A stretch of DNA of 64,000 nucleotides, taken from Nitratireductor aestuarii. Its GTDB lineage: Bacteria; Pseudomonadota; Alphaproteobacteria; Rhizobiales; Rhizobiaceae. Both the position numbers and the translations under genes were made by a program. Numbering within the stretch: position 1 is the first letter of the stretch; every line of letters begins with the position of its first letter. The stretch is taken from assembly GCF_014641695.1 (NCBI RefSeq), contig NZ_BMIF01000007.1, positions 186,001-250,000 of the forward strand, read 5' to 3'. The notes under the pieces were generated by a model. That model did not search any database and was not told the origin of the DNA. It saw only the letters and a program-made list of their open reading frames with translations. This document shows, piece by piece, positions 27,478 through 37,488 of the stretch.

Positions 27478-28437
27478 ATGTCGACGTTCGTCTCACTTCC
27501 TACCCGCTTTGGTGGTAGCCTGAACATTTCTGTCTCAGATGCCGCATCGCTCGCGGTACGATCCGCAAACGGAATGTCTGGCACAACAAGCCTCACAAAG
27601 ATCTGGGACAGGATCAAAGACTGGTTCCTTGGGACGCATTTCGTCGAAGCAAAGGAACATCTCGCGCAGTTGTACGCCGCAGGGGTAGCAGATGAAGATC
27701 GATTAGCGAGCTTCCAGGAGCTGAAGAAGTTTGCCGGCCCGGCTTTTCAGGACAGATTCTCAATAGTGCCTCAGGATTTTGGCTACGCGATCGAAATAGA
27801 CTACGGCAGTGGTCTGCCTGCGTATCATCATGAAATCACAGTCTGCAGTGAACGTTACCTGGAGTTGAAGTGGAACCAGGTGGCAGGTGAGGCTCTCGAC
27901 CCGGGCAAATCCGAGGAAGATCGAACCCGCATTTTGCGGGAGCATGAAACCCAGCTCATGAATGACCTATCCCGGCTGACGTACGTTATCGACAGTGAGC
28001 CCCTCGATTTCAGCCCGCCGGTCGGCGCCGAGCCGAACGATGCACGGCTCATGCTGCAGACGTTCAGGGCAGTGCTTCTGTCTGGAGGCACCCTGACGAG
28101 CCAACAGCACGTTGCTGTTGAGGCCCTCGCCGCTCAAGGAATTTTTGCAGATGTTGGATTCTCCGCCCAGGATATCAACGGCGGTAAACTTAGCATTGAA
28201 GCGATAGCTGCCGGTCTCATTGGCCCAGAGTTGCAGCAAACCCTCAACATCTCTCGATCCGGCGATGACATCATCTTGCAGGGGATATCGATCAAGGAAG
28301 CTGTCGACCTTACCCGCACCAATTTCAAACGCTCCCCCCTGATGCTCAGCAGGGTCGTCGATTTTTCGCTCTCGATCGATCCTGCTGGACGCGTAAAAGT
28401 GATTTCGGCGAGCTACTGCGGTCCCGAAAGAGAGTAG
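27478..28437 (+). CDS. Effector-like protein with SPI-2-type N-terminal translocation motif
   Basis: A 319-residue protein without signal peptide or membrane segment. Residues 43-64 read WDRIKDWFLGTHFVEAKEHLAQ and continue into a FQELKKFAGPAFQDRFSI block. This matches in order and spacing the N-terminal domain of Salmonella SPI-2 effectors such as SifA, SseI and SspH2, in which WEK(I/M)xxFF, an S/C-T-x-x-x-E-A helix and an FxELxxLA segment occur. The remaining 190 residues match no family I recognise. ATG at 27478 is chosen (AGG 8 bases upstream); a GTG 9 bases earlier is possible. GC is slightly lower than neighbours and the 3' side is followed by repeat elements, both compatible with acquisition. 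No secretion system is visible in the window. The similarity was judged by eye and needs a profile search. Confidence 0.6.
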   Translation: MSTFVSLPTRFGGSLNISVSDAASLAVRSANGMSGTTSLTKIWDRIKDWFLGTHFVEAKEHLAQLYAAGVADEDRLASFQELKKFAGPAFQDRFSIVPQDFGYAIEIDYGSGLPAYHHEITVCSERYLELKWNQVAGEALDPGKSEEDRTRILREHETQLMNDLSRLTYVIDSEPLDFSPPVGAEPNDARLMLQTFRAVLLSGGTLTSQQHVAVEALAAQGIFADVGFSAQDINGGKLSIEAIAAGLIGPELQQTLNISRSGDDIILQGISIKEAVDLTRTNFKRSPLMLSRVVDFSLSIDPAGRVKVISASYCGPERE

Positions 28438-28458
28438 CAGGCAACGACTTCCTGGGCG

Positions 28459-28503
28459 CTTAGATCATTTCAGTGTTTCACAGAAACGCTGAGATGATCT
28501 AAG
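28459..28503. repeat. Long hairpin repeat (21-base stem, 3-base loop)
   Basis: Arms 28459-28479 and 28483-28503 pair completely in RNA, with two G-U pairs, around loop ACA (TTAGATCATTTCAGTGTTTC...). It stands 22 bases after the effector-like gene and 14 bases before a copy of the 43-base repeat, giving a composite element. Too long and symmetric for a plain terminator and lacking a U-run. Confidence 0.75.
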
Positions 28504-28516
28504 CCTCTGTTGTAAC

Positions 28517-28558
28517 GCAATTCCCACGGAAAACCGGTTCCCACTTTTCCTGGAATTG
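28517..28558. repeat. Fourth copy of the GGAAAACCGGTTCCCAC repeat
   Basis: Same core as the three copies at 19901-20052, with arms GCAATTCC and GGAATTG. Again it is followed by CTCTA, whose complement TAG is the stop codon of the minus-strand VOC gene. Confidence 0.85.
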
Positions 28559-28560
28559 CT

Positions 28561-28983
28561 CTAGCCGCTGATCGTAACGTAGCCTTCGGGGCTGATCGGC
28601 CAAGCGGGGTTCCAGGCAATTTCCCAGGCGTGATCATCCGGATCAGCGACATAGCCACGGAAGCCGCCGTGCGGCGGGGCATCTGCTTCCCGGATGAGCC
28701 TGCCGCCGGCCTTCAGCAGCTGCTCCATGACCGGCACAACCTCTTCTTGTGTGTGGACATTGTGGGCAAGCGAGAACGCGCCGGGCGTGACAAGGCCCGT
28801 GCGGTTCATGTCGCTTTCCAGCGATGAAAGCTTGAAGAGACCCAGCACGAAGCCGTTCATCTGAAAGAAGATGATTTCGTCATTGGCAAATTTTGGCTTC
28901 CAGCCGAAGCCCTGCTCGTAGAAATGGCGCGAGCGATCAAGATCGCGAATGCCGAGCGTGATGATCGATATTTGCTGTTGCAT
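28561..28983 (-). CDS. VOC family protein (glyoxalase/bleomycin-resistance fold)
   Basis: A 140-residue single-domain VOC superfamily protein: ISIITLGIRDLDRSRHFYEQGFGWKP at the N-terminus, then a middle segment with FSLAHNVHTQEEV and the C-terminal DPDDHAWEIAWNPAWPI. Metal ligands of the family (His/Glu positions) are partly visible in the DHAWEIA block. The start MQQQISIITLG has GAGGGT upstream. Its TAG stop comes from the adjoining repeat. No substrate is inferred. Confidence 0.88.
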   Translation of the reverse strand: MQQQISIITLGIRDLDRSRHFYEQGFGWKPKFANDEIIFFQMNGFVLGLFKLSSLESDMNRTGLVTPGAFSLAHNVHTQEEVVPVMEQLLKAGGRLIREADAPPHGGFRGYVADPDDHAWEIAWNPAWPISPEGYVTISG

Positions 28984-29192
28984 GTCCAATACCCTCAACT
29001 CGCCCTGCACCGTGCAAGGCGTTCAGGTCTTGGGCCGTCCTAGCCCCATCTGCAGCTCGAGCTGTCGTGACCAGTGGAAGGACCGTACTCACAAATAGAG
29101 TACGGGGTTGGGCCAACCGTCCACAACCTAACCTGTTTCAGACAGGGTAAGTCTCGCAGATTGCCCCGGATGCATCAAGGCCGACGGGAGGG

Positions 29193-31265
29193 TTACCGCC
29201 CTTCCCGGTACCACATCGCGCCGAAGGCCAGCAGCAGGACACCAAGGCCCAAGAAGCCCGCAAAGAGCGGCACACGCTGCACCGAGCGGAGAATGCTGTC
29301 GTTGGTGGTTCTGAGCCCGATCCAGTCGCGCCCGGAAGCCACTGTGGCATTCGCCCGGACCGGAACGATGTTGGGCAGCGAAAGGCCGGTAACACCCTTG
29401 GTCAGGCGGCGGACGCTGCCGCGCGATCCTTCGGTCACAGGACGCAGCACGTCTTCCGTGGAAACGGTCGCCGCGAATTCCGGCGCGTTCACCGGACCTA
29501 CATGGGCGAGCGCAGTCAGATCGCCGCTCGTCACCTGGTAAAGGCCGATTTCATCCGTCTCCATGACAGCGTCGAAGAGGCCCGGCGTGCCTGCCACCAG
29601 CGGCAGCTCGCGCTTCTCGCCGGAGGGCATGGTGACCGTCACCGGCTCCGGCTCGTCTGCCATGGTCTGGCGGGTGATTTCCAGCGTCATGCCGCGGCCC
29701 GCAGCGGTGAGGCGCTCTTCCTCAAGCTCCGGTTCCTTCATCAGCCAGTGGGCGATGCGGCGATAGAGCGAAACATAGGGACCGCCGCCTTCAAAGCCGC
29801 GCGCCCAGAGCCAGCCCTGATCCGACAGGAACATGCCGACCCTGCCCTCGCCAACGCGGGAGAGAACGAGCAACGGGCTCTTGTCGGGACCTTCCATGAC
29901 CACATGGCCATCCGGCTGATCAATACCTACGAGGCGGAACCAGCGGCTCCAGTTCGGTGGGTCAACGTCCGAACCGTCCAGGCCGCGTGTGACGGGATGG
30001 CGGGCGCCAGTGTCGCTCAGGCGCGGCAAGAACCCGCTCTCCTGCACCTCGCCAGTGGGTACGGCAGGTAGAACAGAGATCAGCGGCGTGCGGGCGATCG
30101 ACTGCTCGCTTGCGAATTCCGGTCCGGCCGCGATGAGCAGCGCACCGCCGTTCTGCACATATTCCGAGATATAGTCGTAATAGAGCAGCGGCAGCACATC
30201 ACGGTGCTGGTACCGGTCGAAGATGATGAGGTCGAAATCCTCGACCTTCTCGACAAACAGCTCGCGCGTCGGGAAAGCGATGAGCGACAGCTCGTTGATC
30301 GGAGTTCCATCCTGCTTCTCCGGGGGGCGCAGGATGGTGAAGTGCACGAGGTCAACGGAGGCGTCCGACTTCAGCAGGTTGCGCCAGGTGCGCTCACCCG
30401 AATGGGGCTCGCCGGAGACCAGCAGCACGCGCAGGTTCTCGCGGATACCGTCGACAAGGGCGACAGTCCGATTGTTGGTTTCGGTGAGTTCGCCCTCCTC
30501 CACCGGCATCCGCAGCTCGACAACATTGCGGCCGGCGATCGGGATGGTGACGGAGACGGGCATTTCCTCGCCAATCGCCGCCTGCTCTATTGATTGGAGC
30601 TCGCGGTTTACGAAGACCTCGACTTCAACGATCCCCTTTTCCTGGGGAGCCGAGATGACGCGATAGGTCATTTCCATCGGCTGGCCGACGATGGCGAAGC
30701 GCGGCGCGCGCTCAAAGCGGATGCGACGGTCCTTCTCGTCCTCCTCGCCGGTGATCAACGCATGAAGCGGCGCAGTAAGCCCGGCGGCATTCTCGGGAAC
30801 ATCATGCACCTGCCCGTCAGTGATCATGATCGTTCCGCCGATGCGCGAGGGCGGGACGTCGTGCAATGCACCTTCCATCGCCTCAAACAGACGCGTCTCG
30901 GTCCGCTCTTCCGCGGCGTCGCTCTGACCGGCTTCGATCATACGGACTTCGAACTGGTTGAAGCGCTCAAGACGGGCGCGCAATGCTGCCGCGGCCTGTT
31001 CGGTTACCTCGGAGCGATCACCGATATTCTGGCTCTGGCTCTTGTCGACCACAAGGGCGACGACGCTTTTCAGCGGGTCGCGCTGTTCTTCCAGCAGCAC
31101 GGGATTGAGGAGTGCCAGCGCGAGAGCCGCCAAAGCCGCCAGACGCAGCACCGAACCGCGCTGGCGCATGAAGAGACCAACCAGTACGAGCAGCGCGATG
31201 GGTACCAGCACCAGTGCAAGCGTCAGGACAGGAAACAGCGGCTCGAAGCTGATGGACCAGTTCAT
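29193..31265 (-). CDS. Membrane protein with a glutamine-amidotransferase-like core, fourth of the MoxR cluster
   Basis: A 690-residue protein with an N-terminal hydrophobic region (two segments, about 10-65) and one C-terminal segment (FAGFLGLGVLLLAFGAMWY). The middle carries a VWA-like stretch (LVVDKSQSQNIGDRSEVTEQ; GGTIMITDGQVHDVP, resembling a MIDAS site) and a later amidotransferase-like fold (LIIFDRYQHRDVLPLLYYDYISEYVQNGGALLIAAGP) as in DUF1355-type proteins. Last gene of moxR-DUF58-DUF4159-this, 3 bases after the previous stop. The cluster resembles the Bat aerotolerance operons in make-up; role in envelope stress is inferred. Confidence 0.82.
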   Translation of the reverse strand: MNWSISFEPLFPVLTLALVLVPIALLVLVGLFMRQRGSVLRLAALAALALALLNPVLLEEQRDPLKSVVALVVDKSQSQNIGDRSEVTEQAAAALRARLERFNQFEVRMIEAGQSDAAEERTETRLFEAMEGALHDVPPSRIGGTIMITDGQVHDVPENAAGLTAPLHALITGEEDEKDRRIRFERAPRFAIVGQPMEMTYRVISAPQEKGIVEVEVFVNRELQSIEQAAIGEEMPVSVTIPIAGRNVVELRMPVEEGELTETNNRTVALVDGIRENLRVLLVSGEPHSGERTWRNLLKSDASVDLVHFTILRPPEKQDGTPINELSLIAFPTRELFVEKVEDFDLIIFDRYQHRDVLPLLYYDYISEYVQNGGALLIAAGPEFASEQSIARTPLISVLPAVPTGEVQESGFLPRLSDTGARHPVTRGLDGSDVDPPNWSRWFRLVGIDQPDGHVVMEGPDKSPLLVLSRVGEGRVGMFLSDQGWLWARGFEGGGPYVSLYRRIAHWLMKEPELEEERLTAAGRGMTLEITRQTMADEPEPVTVTMPSGEKRELPLVAGTPGLFDAVMETDEIGLYQVTSGDLTALAHVGPVNAPEFAATVSTEDVLRPVTEGSRGSVRRLTKGVTGLSLPNIVPVRANATVASGRDWIGLRTTNDSILRSVQRVPLFAGFLGLGVLLLAFGAMWYREGR

Positions 31266-31268
31266 GCT

Positions 31269-34103
31269 CTACTGCCCCAGACGTTCGAGGATTGCCGGTA
31301 CGTGCACCTGGTCCGACTTGTAGTTGCCGGTCAGCATGTACATCATGATGTTCACGCCCGCGCGATAGGCGTAGATGCGCTGCATCGGATCAGACGGCAC
31401 GGTCGGCAGCATCGCTTCGCCGCCGGAGTCGATCGCCCACGCCCCCGCGAAGTCATTGCCGGTGATCATGATCGGCGTCACGCCATCGCCCACACGCACC
31501 GGACGGTCCTGCCGGCTTTGAGCGTTGACGGAGGCTTCAACCCAGAGCTCGCTGCCACGGAAGCGGCCTGGAAACTCATCCAGGATGAAGAAGGCCTTGG
31601 TCAACACGTGGTCTTCCGGGACCGGCTCAAGTGCAGGGACATTAAGGCCGGAGAGGATCTCGCGCAGGCGCTGTGTCTCAGGCGTCACCGCATCGCCGCT
31701 GCCGAAGCCTGCGGAATACTGGTCGCGCGTGTCAAAGAGCACGGTTCCGCCCTGCTGCATGTAGGCGTCGATGCGAGCGATCGCCTGTTCGGTGGGCATC
31801 TCCGCATTGGCATCGATCGGCCAGTAGATCAGGGGGTAGAAGGAGAGTTCGTCGGTCGCAATATCGAGCGGCGCAGGCTCCCCCGGCTCCAGCGCCGTCT
31901 TGTCGGCCAAGAAGCGGTTCAGGCCCTCAATGCCCGCGCGGCTGATCGCGTCGACGGAGGAATTGCCCGTCACCACATAGGCGATGCGGGTGGCGGAGAT
32001 CGCTTCGATGGCTTCAGCTTCCGACACCTGCGGGGCTGAAGGCGCTTCCTGTGCGCGGGTTGGTTCAGCAGGAAACAAAGCGACCGAAAGGCCGACCGCA
32101 AGCAGTGCCGTGGTCGCGCGCCGGCGCCCAATTCGCGCGCGATTGGCGAAACCGCCGAGCCACAACATGGCGAGGGTATCGAGCGCGAGCAGACCGAGCG
32201 CAATCGCCATAAGTGTTCCCTTCATGGGCTGCGCGGAATCGAAGGCGTAGCTCGCTTCCGTCAGCGGCACCGGCGATTGGGGCTGGCGAAGCGGTGCAAG
32301 TTCGGCATCAGGTTTGAGCAGGTTGTGGGCCACGAACCCTTCCTCCGAACCATAGAGACCAGGCGGATTGGACAGGGTCACCGCCACGTTGGCGCCAGGG
32401 GCGAGCGGTTCTGCCTCCTGTCCCGGCGGCACGATGGCGCCGGTAGCCGAGATCATCCGGTAGGGCGGAAGAACGGCCTTGGCGGACTGTCCCTGCGCTG
32501 AAGCGCTGCCCTGATTGCGTGACAGCTGCACCACGCGGCGGAGCATTTCAACGAAGCTTCCCGAAATGGGCAGGTTCGACCAGGTGGCCTCCGGCGTGAT
32601 ATGGAAGAGGATCACCCTGCCCTCACCCCTCGCAGCACCCGTCACCAAGGGCGTACCATCGGCAAGGTTGGCCCAGGTGCGCTCGACAATGTCGGCAGAC
32701 GGTTCGGCAAGCACCTGACGGTTGACGGTGACCTCGCGGGGCGGTGTCAGGTCGGAGAAGGGTCCGGTCGCCGGGAACTCGCTCAAAGGCTGCGGCTCGG
32801 ACCAGGAAAGCGCGCCCCCGAGCGAGCGCTCACCGGTTCGCAGACGCACGGGTAGCAGCGCGTCGTCGTTCCCTTCTGCGGCTGCAAGGCGCGGGCCGGC
32901 GAAGCGAAGCAGCGTGCCGCCCCGCTCGATCCACTGCACCAGCGAATCGTGCACGGACTGGGGAAGCGTGCCGACGTCGGCCATGACGATGACAGCAGGC
33001 TGCTGTTCCAGCAGTTCCGGCAGCGCCACGGTCAGATCGGGGCTTGAAGGTTCGATCAGATCTGCGAAAGGCCCAAGCGCGCGGCGGATGTAATAGAGCG
33101 GCGACAACAGAGGTTGCGCCTGATCGGCTTCTGCCTGCGAGAGAAGCCCGACGCGACGGCGGCGGGAATTTTCGTCCAGAAGATGGACCGCACCCGCCTG
33201 GCTCTGTCCATCGATCACGACGGAGGCGAAGTCGTTGCGCAGCTCAAATGGCACCCGCATTTCGGCGAGCACGGAGACGTCGCCCGGGCCGAACGTCACG
33301 GGCGTTTCAGCAATGCGCCGTCCCTGAGCATCAAGCGCCAGCGCGTTGACGCGCAGGGGCTGCTGCTGGCCCGCTGGCCGCAGCGCGCGGATGACGAACC
33401 GCTCCGGCTCGTTCGACGTGTCGACCACCGTGACGAGCGGCAGGCTACCTGGATCAAACCAGAGAACGTCGGCGACGCCGCCGGACATGATCTCGCGAAA
33501 AGCTTCCTCATCGCCTGGTTGAGCGATGCCATCAGTCAAAAGCGCAAGCGTTGCGTTCGGCGCCTGTTCCAGCGCTCCTGCGACGCGGCCATAGACAGAC
33601 GGACGATCCGGCGGGATGGGACGCGGCTCGGCGGCGTTCAGCCGGTCGAGTGCCGTCGCAGCATCAAAGGGGCCGATTTCCTGCGCGGGCCGTTCCGCCG
33701 TCAGTGCCAGGACCACCGGCGTGTTGCTGTCACGCGCATCCTCGATCAGGCGGGTAGCAGTGGCAACGCGACGGTCCCAATCGGGAGCAGCGGCCCAGCT
33801 GTTGTCCAGTACGATGGCAAGCGACTGCCCGTTCACCGCCATACGTTCCCGCGGATTGAATACGGGGTCGGCCAGCGCGAGAATGACAATTGCTGCCAGC
33901 AGCAGGCGGAGCAGCGTCAGCCACCATGGGCTCTTGTTCGGCGTCTCTTCGCGGCGGATTACCCTGGCAAGGATCGCGAGCGGCGGAAACGCCTCCTCCT
34001 GCGGGCGCGGCGGTGTCAGCCGGAGCAGCCACCAGATGACCGGCAGCGCAAGCAGTCCCCAGAGGACCATCGGCGTCGCAAAGGTGAACGGCAGAAAACT
34101 CAT
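31269..34103 (-). CDS. BatA-like N-terminus and DUF4159 domain membrane protein
   Basis: A 944-residue protein. It starts with the aerotolerance-regulator N-terminal segment (MSFLPFTFATPMVLWGLLALPVIWWLLRLTPPRPQ-type) and a second membrane segment, then a VWA-like domain (LAIVLDNSWAAAPDWDRRVATATRLIEDA), amidotransferase-like stretches, a further membrane segment near 660 (GTLMAIALGLLALDTLAMLWLGG), and a C-terminal DUF4159 domain (SFYPLIYWPIDANAEMP...MQQGGTVLFDTRDQ). ATG overlaps the DUF58 stop by 4 bases. Interacts by inference with the MoxR ATPase. Confidence 0.88.
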   Translation of the reverse strand: MSFLPFTFATPMVLWGLLALPVIWWLLRLTPPRPQEEAFPPLAILARVIRREETPNKSPWWLTLLRLLLAAIVILALADPVFNPRERMAVNGQSLAIVLDNSWAAAPDWDRRVATATRLIEDARDSNTPVVLALTAERPAQEIGPFDAATALDRLNAAEPRPIPPDRPSVYGRVAGALEQAPNATLALLTDGIAQPGDEEAFREIMSGGVADVLWFDPGSLPLVTVVDTSNEPERFVIRALRPAGQQQPLRVNALALDAQGRRIAETPVTFGPGDVSVLAEMRVPFELRNDFASVVIDGQSQAGAVHLLDENSRRRRVGLLSQAEADQAQPLLSPLYYIRRALGPFADLIEPSSPDLTVALPELLEQQPAVIVMADVGTLPQSVHDSLVQWIERGGTLLRFAGPRLAAAEGNDDALLPVRLRTGERSLGGALSWSEPQPLSEFPATGPFSDLTPPREVTVNRQVLAEPSADIVERTWANLADGTPLVTGAARGEGRVILFHITPEATWSNLPISGSFVEMLRRVVQLSRNQGSASAQGQSAKAVLPPYRMISATGAIVPPGQEAEPLAPGANVAVTLSNPPGLYGSEEGFVAHNLLKPDAELAPLRQPQSPVPLTEASYAFDSAQPMKGTLMAIALGLLALDTLAMLWLGGFANRARIGRRRATTALLAVGLSVALFPAEPTRAQEAPSAPQVSEAEAIEAISATRIAYVVTGNSSVDAISRAGIEGLNRFLADKTALEPGEPAPLDIATDELSFYPLIYWPIDANAEMPTEQAIARIDAYMQQGGTVLFDTRDQYSAGFGSGDAVTPETQRLREILSGLNVPALEPVPEDHVLTKAFFILDEFPGRFRGSELWVEASVNAQSRQDRPVRVGDGVTPIMITGNDFAGAWAIDSGGEAMLPTVPSDPMQRIYAYRAGVNIMMYMLTGNYKSDQVHVPAILERLGQ

Positions 34104-35002
34104 AGCCGTAGATCCGTGCCAGCGGCCATGGCGGCATGGACCCGGACGAGCGCGTCAGAAGCGAGTCGATCGGTGTGGTTGACGGTGTAGCTCCAGCCGA
34201 GCTTGCTGCACCAGTCCATCAACTCCTCGCGGCGCGCGATGTAGAGACGGCGGTAGTCTTCCGCCACGGTTTCCGCCCGGCCAGCCGTGAGCTTTGCACC
34301 GGTCGCGGGGTCGCGGAACTCGGTACGGCCTGCGTAGGGAAACGTCTCTTCCGCAGGATCGGCCACCTCGATCAGATAAGCGCGAGCACCGCTACGCGTC
34401 AGCGGCGCGAGCCAGCGCTTCGTTTCCTCCACGTCGAGAAAATCGCTGGCGATCACCACATCGCTCATGCGCTTGACGAGCGACAGGTCCGGCTTTGCCG
34501 CAGAAGGATCAGCGTGGGCGATATATTGCGCAAGCCGTTCAGCGCCGTTGCGCGCGGCGAACGGATCGGTGAGGCCCGGCCAGGCGATGCGTTCGCCTGC
34601 CCGTGACAGCAATTCCGCCATCGCCAGGATGAGCACCAGCGCACGGGATTCCTTCGGCACATCGGCAAGACGGGAGCGGTAAAGCATCGAGGGAGACCGG
34701 TCTGCCCAGAGCCAGACCGTGTGCGCAGCCTCCCATTCGCGGTCGCGGATGTAGATATGATCGTCGCGGGCGGAGCGGCGCCAGTCGATGCGGGCGACGG
34801 CTTCGCCTTCGACATAGGGGCGGAACTGCCAGAAATTTTCGCCGATGCCGCGACGGCGGCGGCCGTGCCAACCGGCAGTGACGTTGTTTATGATGCGACG
34901 GGCCTCGATCAGCAGATCCGGTATCAGCGACGCGCGCGTGCGGGCGCGGACAAGCGCATCCTGCAAAGCGACCGGAGCTGTAGTTTCACCTATGCGCGCC
35001 AT
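34100..35002 (-). CDS. DUF58 domain protein
   Basis: A 300-residue soluble VWA-related DUF58 protein. The family block is GENFWQFRPYVEGEAVARIDWRRSARDDHIYIRDREWE followed by WLWADRSPSMLYRS, a degenerate MIDAS (DxSxS), and VVIASDFLDVEE. DUF58 proteins accompany MoxR ATPases as likely adaptors. It sits between moxR (33 bases upstream) and the DUF4159 gene (overlap of 4 bases). Confidence 0.9.
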   Translation of the reverse strand: MARIGETTAPVALQDALVRARTRASLIPDLLIEARRIINNVTAGWHGRRRRGIGENFWQFRPYVEGEAVARIDWRRSARDDHIYIRDREWEAAHTVWLWADRSPSMLYRSRLADVPKESRALVLILAMAELLSRAGERIAWPGLTDPFAARNGAERLAQYIAHADPSAAKPDLSLVKRMSDVVIASDFLDVEETKRWLAPLTRSGARAYLIEVADPAEETFPYAGRTEFRDPATGAKLTAGRAETVAEDYRRLYIARREELMDWCSKLGWSYTVNHTDRLASDALVRVHAAMAAGTDLRL

Positions 35003-35035
35003 AAATCCTCATAGTGGGCGTGATGCCCGTCGCGG

Positions 35036-36058
<1,023 letters not shown>

Positions 36059-36229
36059 GTGGTGTACCCTTGCTGTGGCGGGGCGGAATTTCGGCTCATG
36101 CGTAGTCTAAGGCCATTCAGCACACGATGGAAATAATCCGAATAGAACACTTAGATGCGTTCTCCCTACTGACAATCCCAAGAACGGTGACTATTTCGTG
36201 ACCATCACCAACGATGGAGGTTGCTGACG

Positions 36230-36844
36230 ATGGAGGAACCCACCGGCATGGCGAAGGCCGGCCAGGCAGAAGCGCTGTCGTCCCTGATCGCGCGTGCCGC
36301 ACGTGCCGGCAAAGGCGCCCCCCCGGTTGAGCGCTGGAACCCGCCCTTCTGCGGCGATCTCGACATGGAGATCCGCAGCGACGGGAGCTGGTGGTATATG
36401 GGCACGCCGATCAACCGGATGCCCCTCGTTCAGCTCTTTTCCTCGGTGCTGCGCAAGGATGACGACGGCCAGACATATCTCGTCACGCCGGTGGAAAAGG
36501 TGGGAATCCGTGTAGCGGATGCCCATTTTCTGGCAGTGGAGATGGTGGTGACAGGTACGGGCGATAGCCAGCTCCTCACCTTCCGCACGAATGTGGGCGA
36601 CGTGGTGGAAGCCGGCCCGGCCCATCCGCTCCGTTTTGTCGAAGATGGGGAAACCGGCGGCATGAAACCCTATCTACATGTTCGCGGGCGGCTGGAAGCT
36701 CTGGTGACGCGATCGATGACCTACGAATTGCTGGAGTTGGGGGAAGAAGCCACTATAGATGACCGCAACGTAATCGCGGTGCGGTCAGGTGGTGCGCTCT
36801 TCCCCGTAATGGAAGTAGACAGACTGGAGATGCTTTCTCAATGA
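36230..36844 (+). CDS. DUF1285 domain protein
   Basis: A 204-residue protein of the DUF1285 family; the family block begins PPVERWNPPFCGDLDMEIRSDGSWWYMGTPINRMPLVQLFSSVLRKDDDG and ends with the KPYLHVRGRLEALVTRSMTYELLELGEEA segment. Two-domain beta-rich fold, function unknown. The start MEEPTGMAK has a GGAGG site with 9-base spacing. Its end overlaps the NUDIX start by 4 bases. Confidence 0.9.
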   Translation: MEEPTGMAKAGQAEALSSLIARAARAGKGAPPVERWNPPFCGDLDMEIRSDGSWWYMGTPINRMPLVQLFSSVLRKDDDGQTYLVTPVEKVGIRVADAHFLAVEMVVTGTGDSQLLTFRTNVGDVVEAGPAHPLRFVEDGETGGMKPYLHVRGRLEALVTRSMTYELLELGEEATIDDRNVIAVRSGGALFPVMEVDRLEMLSQ

Positions 36845-37488
36845 GTGCATGCGCAGCAGCGACAGGTGCCAAGCTTTTCACGGCCAGTGATTTCCGCGAG
36901 CGAGCGCGCCTGCACCTCACCGACGAGGAGACCTCCGAATATGGTGACCACCGCCTGAATCCGACGCTCAAGGACATGCTGATCCAGCAGCAACCGCGCG
37001 ATGCGGCCGTTCTCGTGCCTATCGTCGATCGGGGTGACGAGGCGACCGTACTCTTGACGCTGCGTTCCAGCAAGCTGCGCCAACATGCAGGCCAGATCGC
37101 CTTCCCCGGCGGGCGCATCGATCCGGAGGATGTGTCGCCGGAAGCTGCCGCGCTCCGCGAGGCGGAAGAAGAGGTCGGGCTAGATGCATCCTTCGTGGAG
37201 ACTGTCGGCCGCCTGCCCTTCTACTACACCGGCACCGGCTATCGCGTGCTGCCGATCCTTTCGGTGGTGCAGCCCGACTTCCTGCTGACGATCAACGAGG
37301 ATGAAGTGGAAGACGCCTTCGAGGTGCCACTTTCCTTCCTGATGAATGAAGAGAACCACGAGCGCGATAGCCGCTACTGGATGAACCAGAAAAGGCATTT
37401 CTTCAGAATGCCTTATCAGCAATACAACATCTGGGGCGTCACCGCCGGCATCATTCACATGCTCTACGAGAGGCTATACCACCGATGA
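36841..37488 (+). CDS. NUDIX coenzyme A pyrophosphatase-like protein
   Basis: A 215-residue NUDIX hydrolase with the CoA-type extension. The NUDIX box is GGRIDPEDVSPEAAALREAEEEVG, preceded by LRSSKLRQHAGQIAFPG as in CoAse (YeaB) proteins. The hydrolysed substrate is most likely CoA or a derivative. ATGA overlaps join it to DUF1285 and to cca, forming one three-gene unit. Confidence 0.92.
   Translation: MSACAAATGAKLFTASDFRERARLHLTDEETSEYGDHRLNPTLKDMLIQQQPRDAAVLVPIVDRGDEATVLLTLRSSKLRQHAGQIAFPGGRIDPEDVSPEAAALREAEEEVGLDASFVETVGRLPFYYTGTGYRVLPILSVVQPDFLLTINEDEVEDAFEVPLSFLMNEENHERDSRYWMNQKRHFFRMPYQQYNIWGVTAGIIHMLYERLYHR

Noticed and set aside
30594-32039. 481-residue open frame on the plus strand
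   Set aside because: Antisense to the two membrane proteins of the MoxR cluster.
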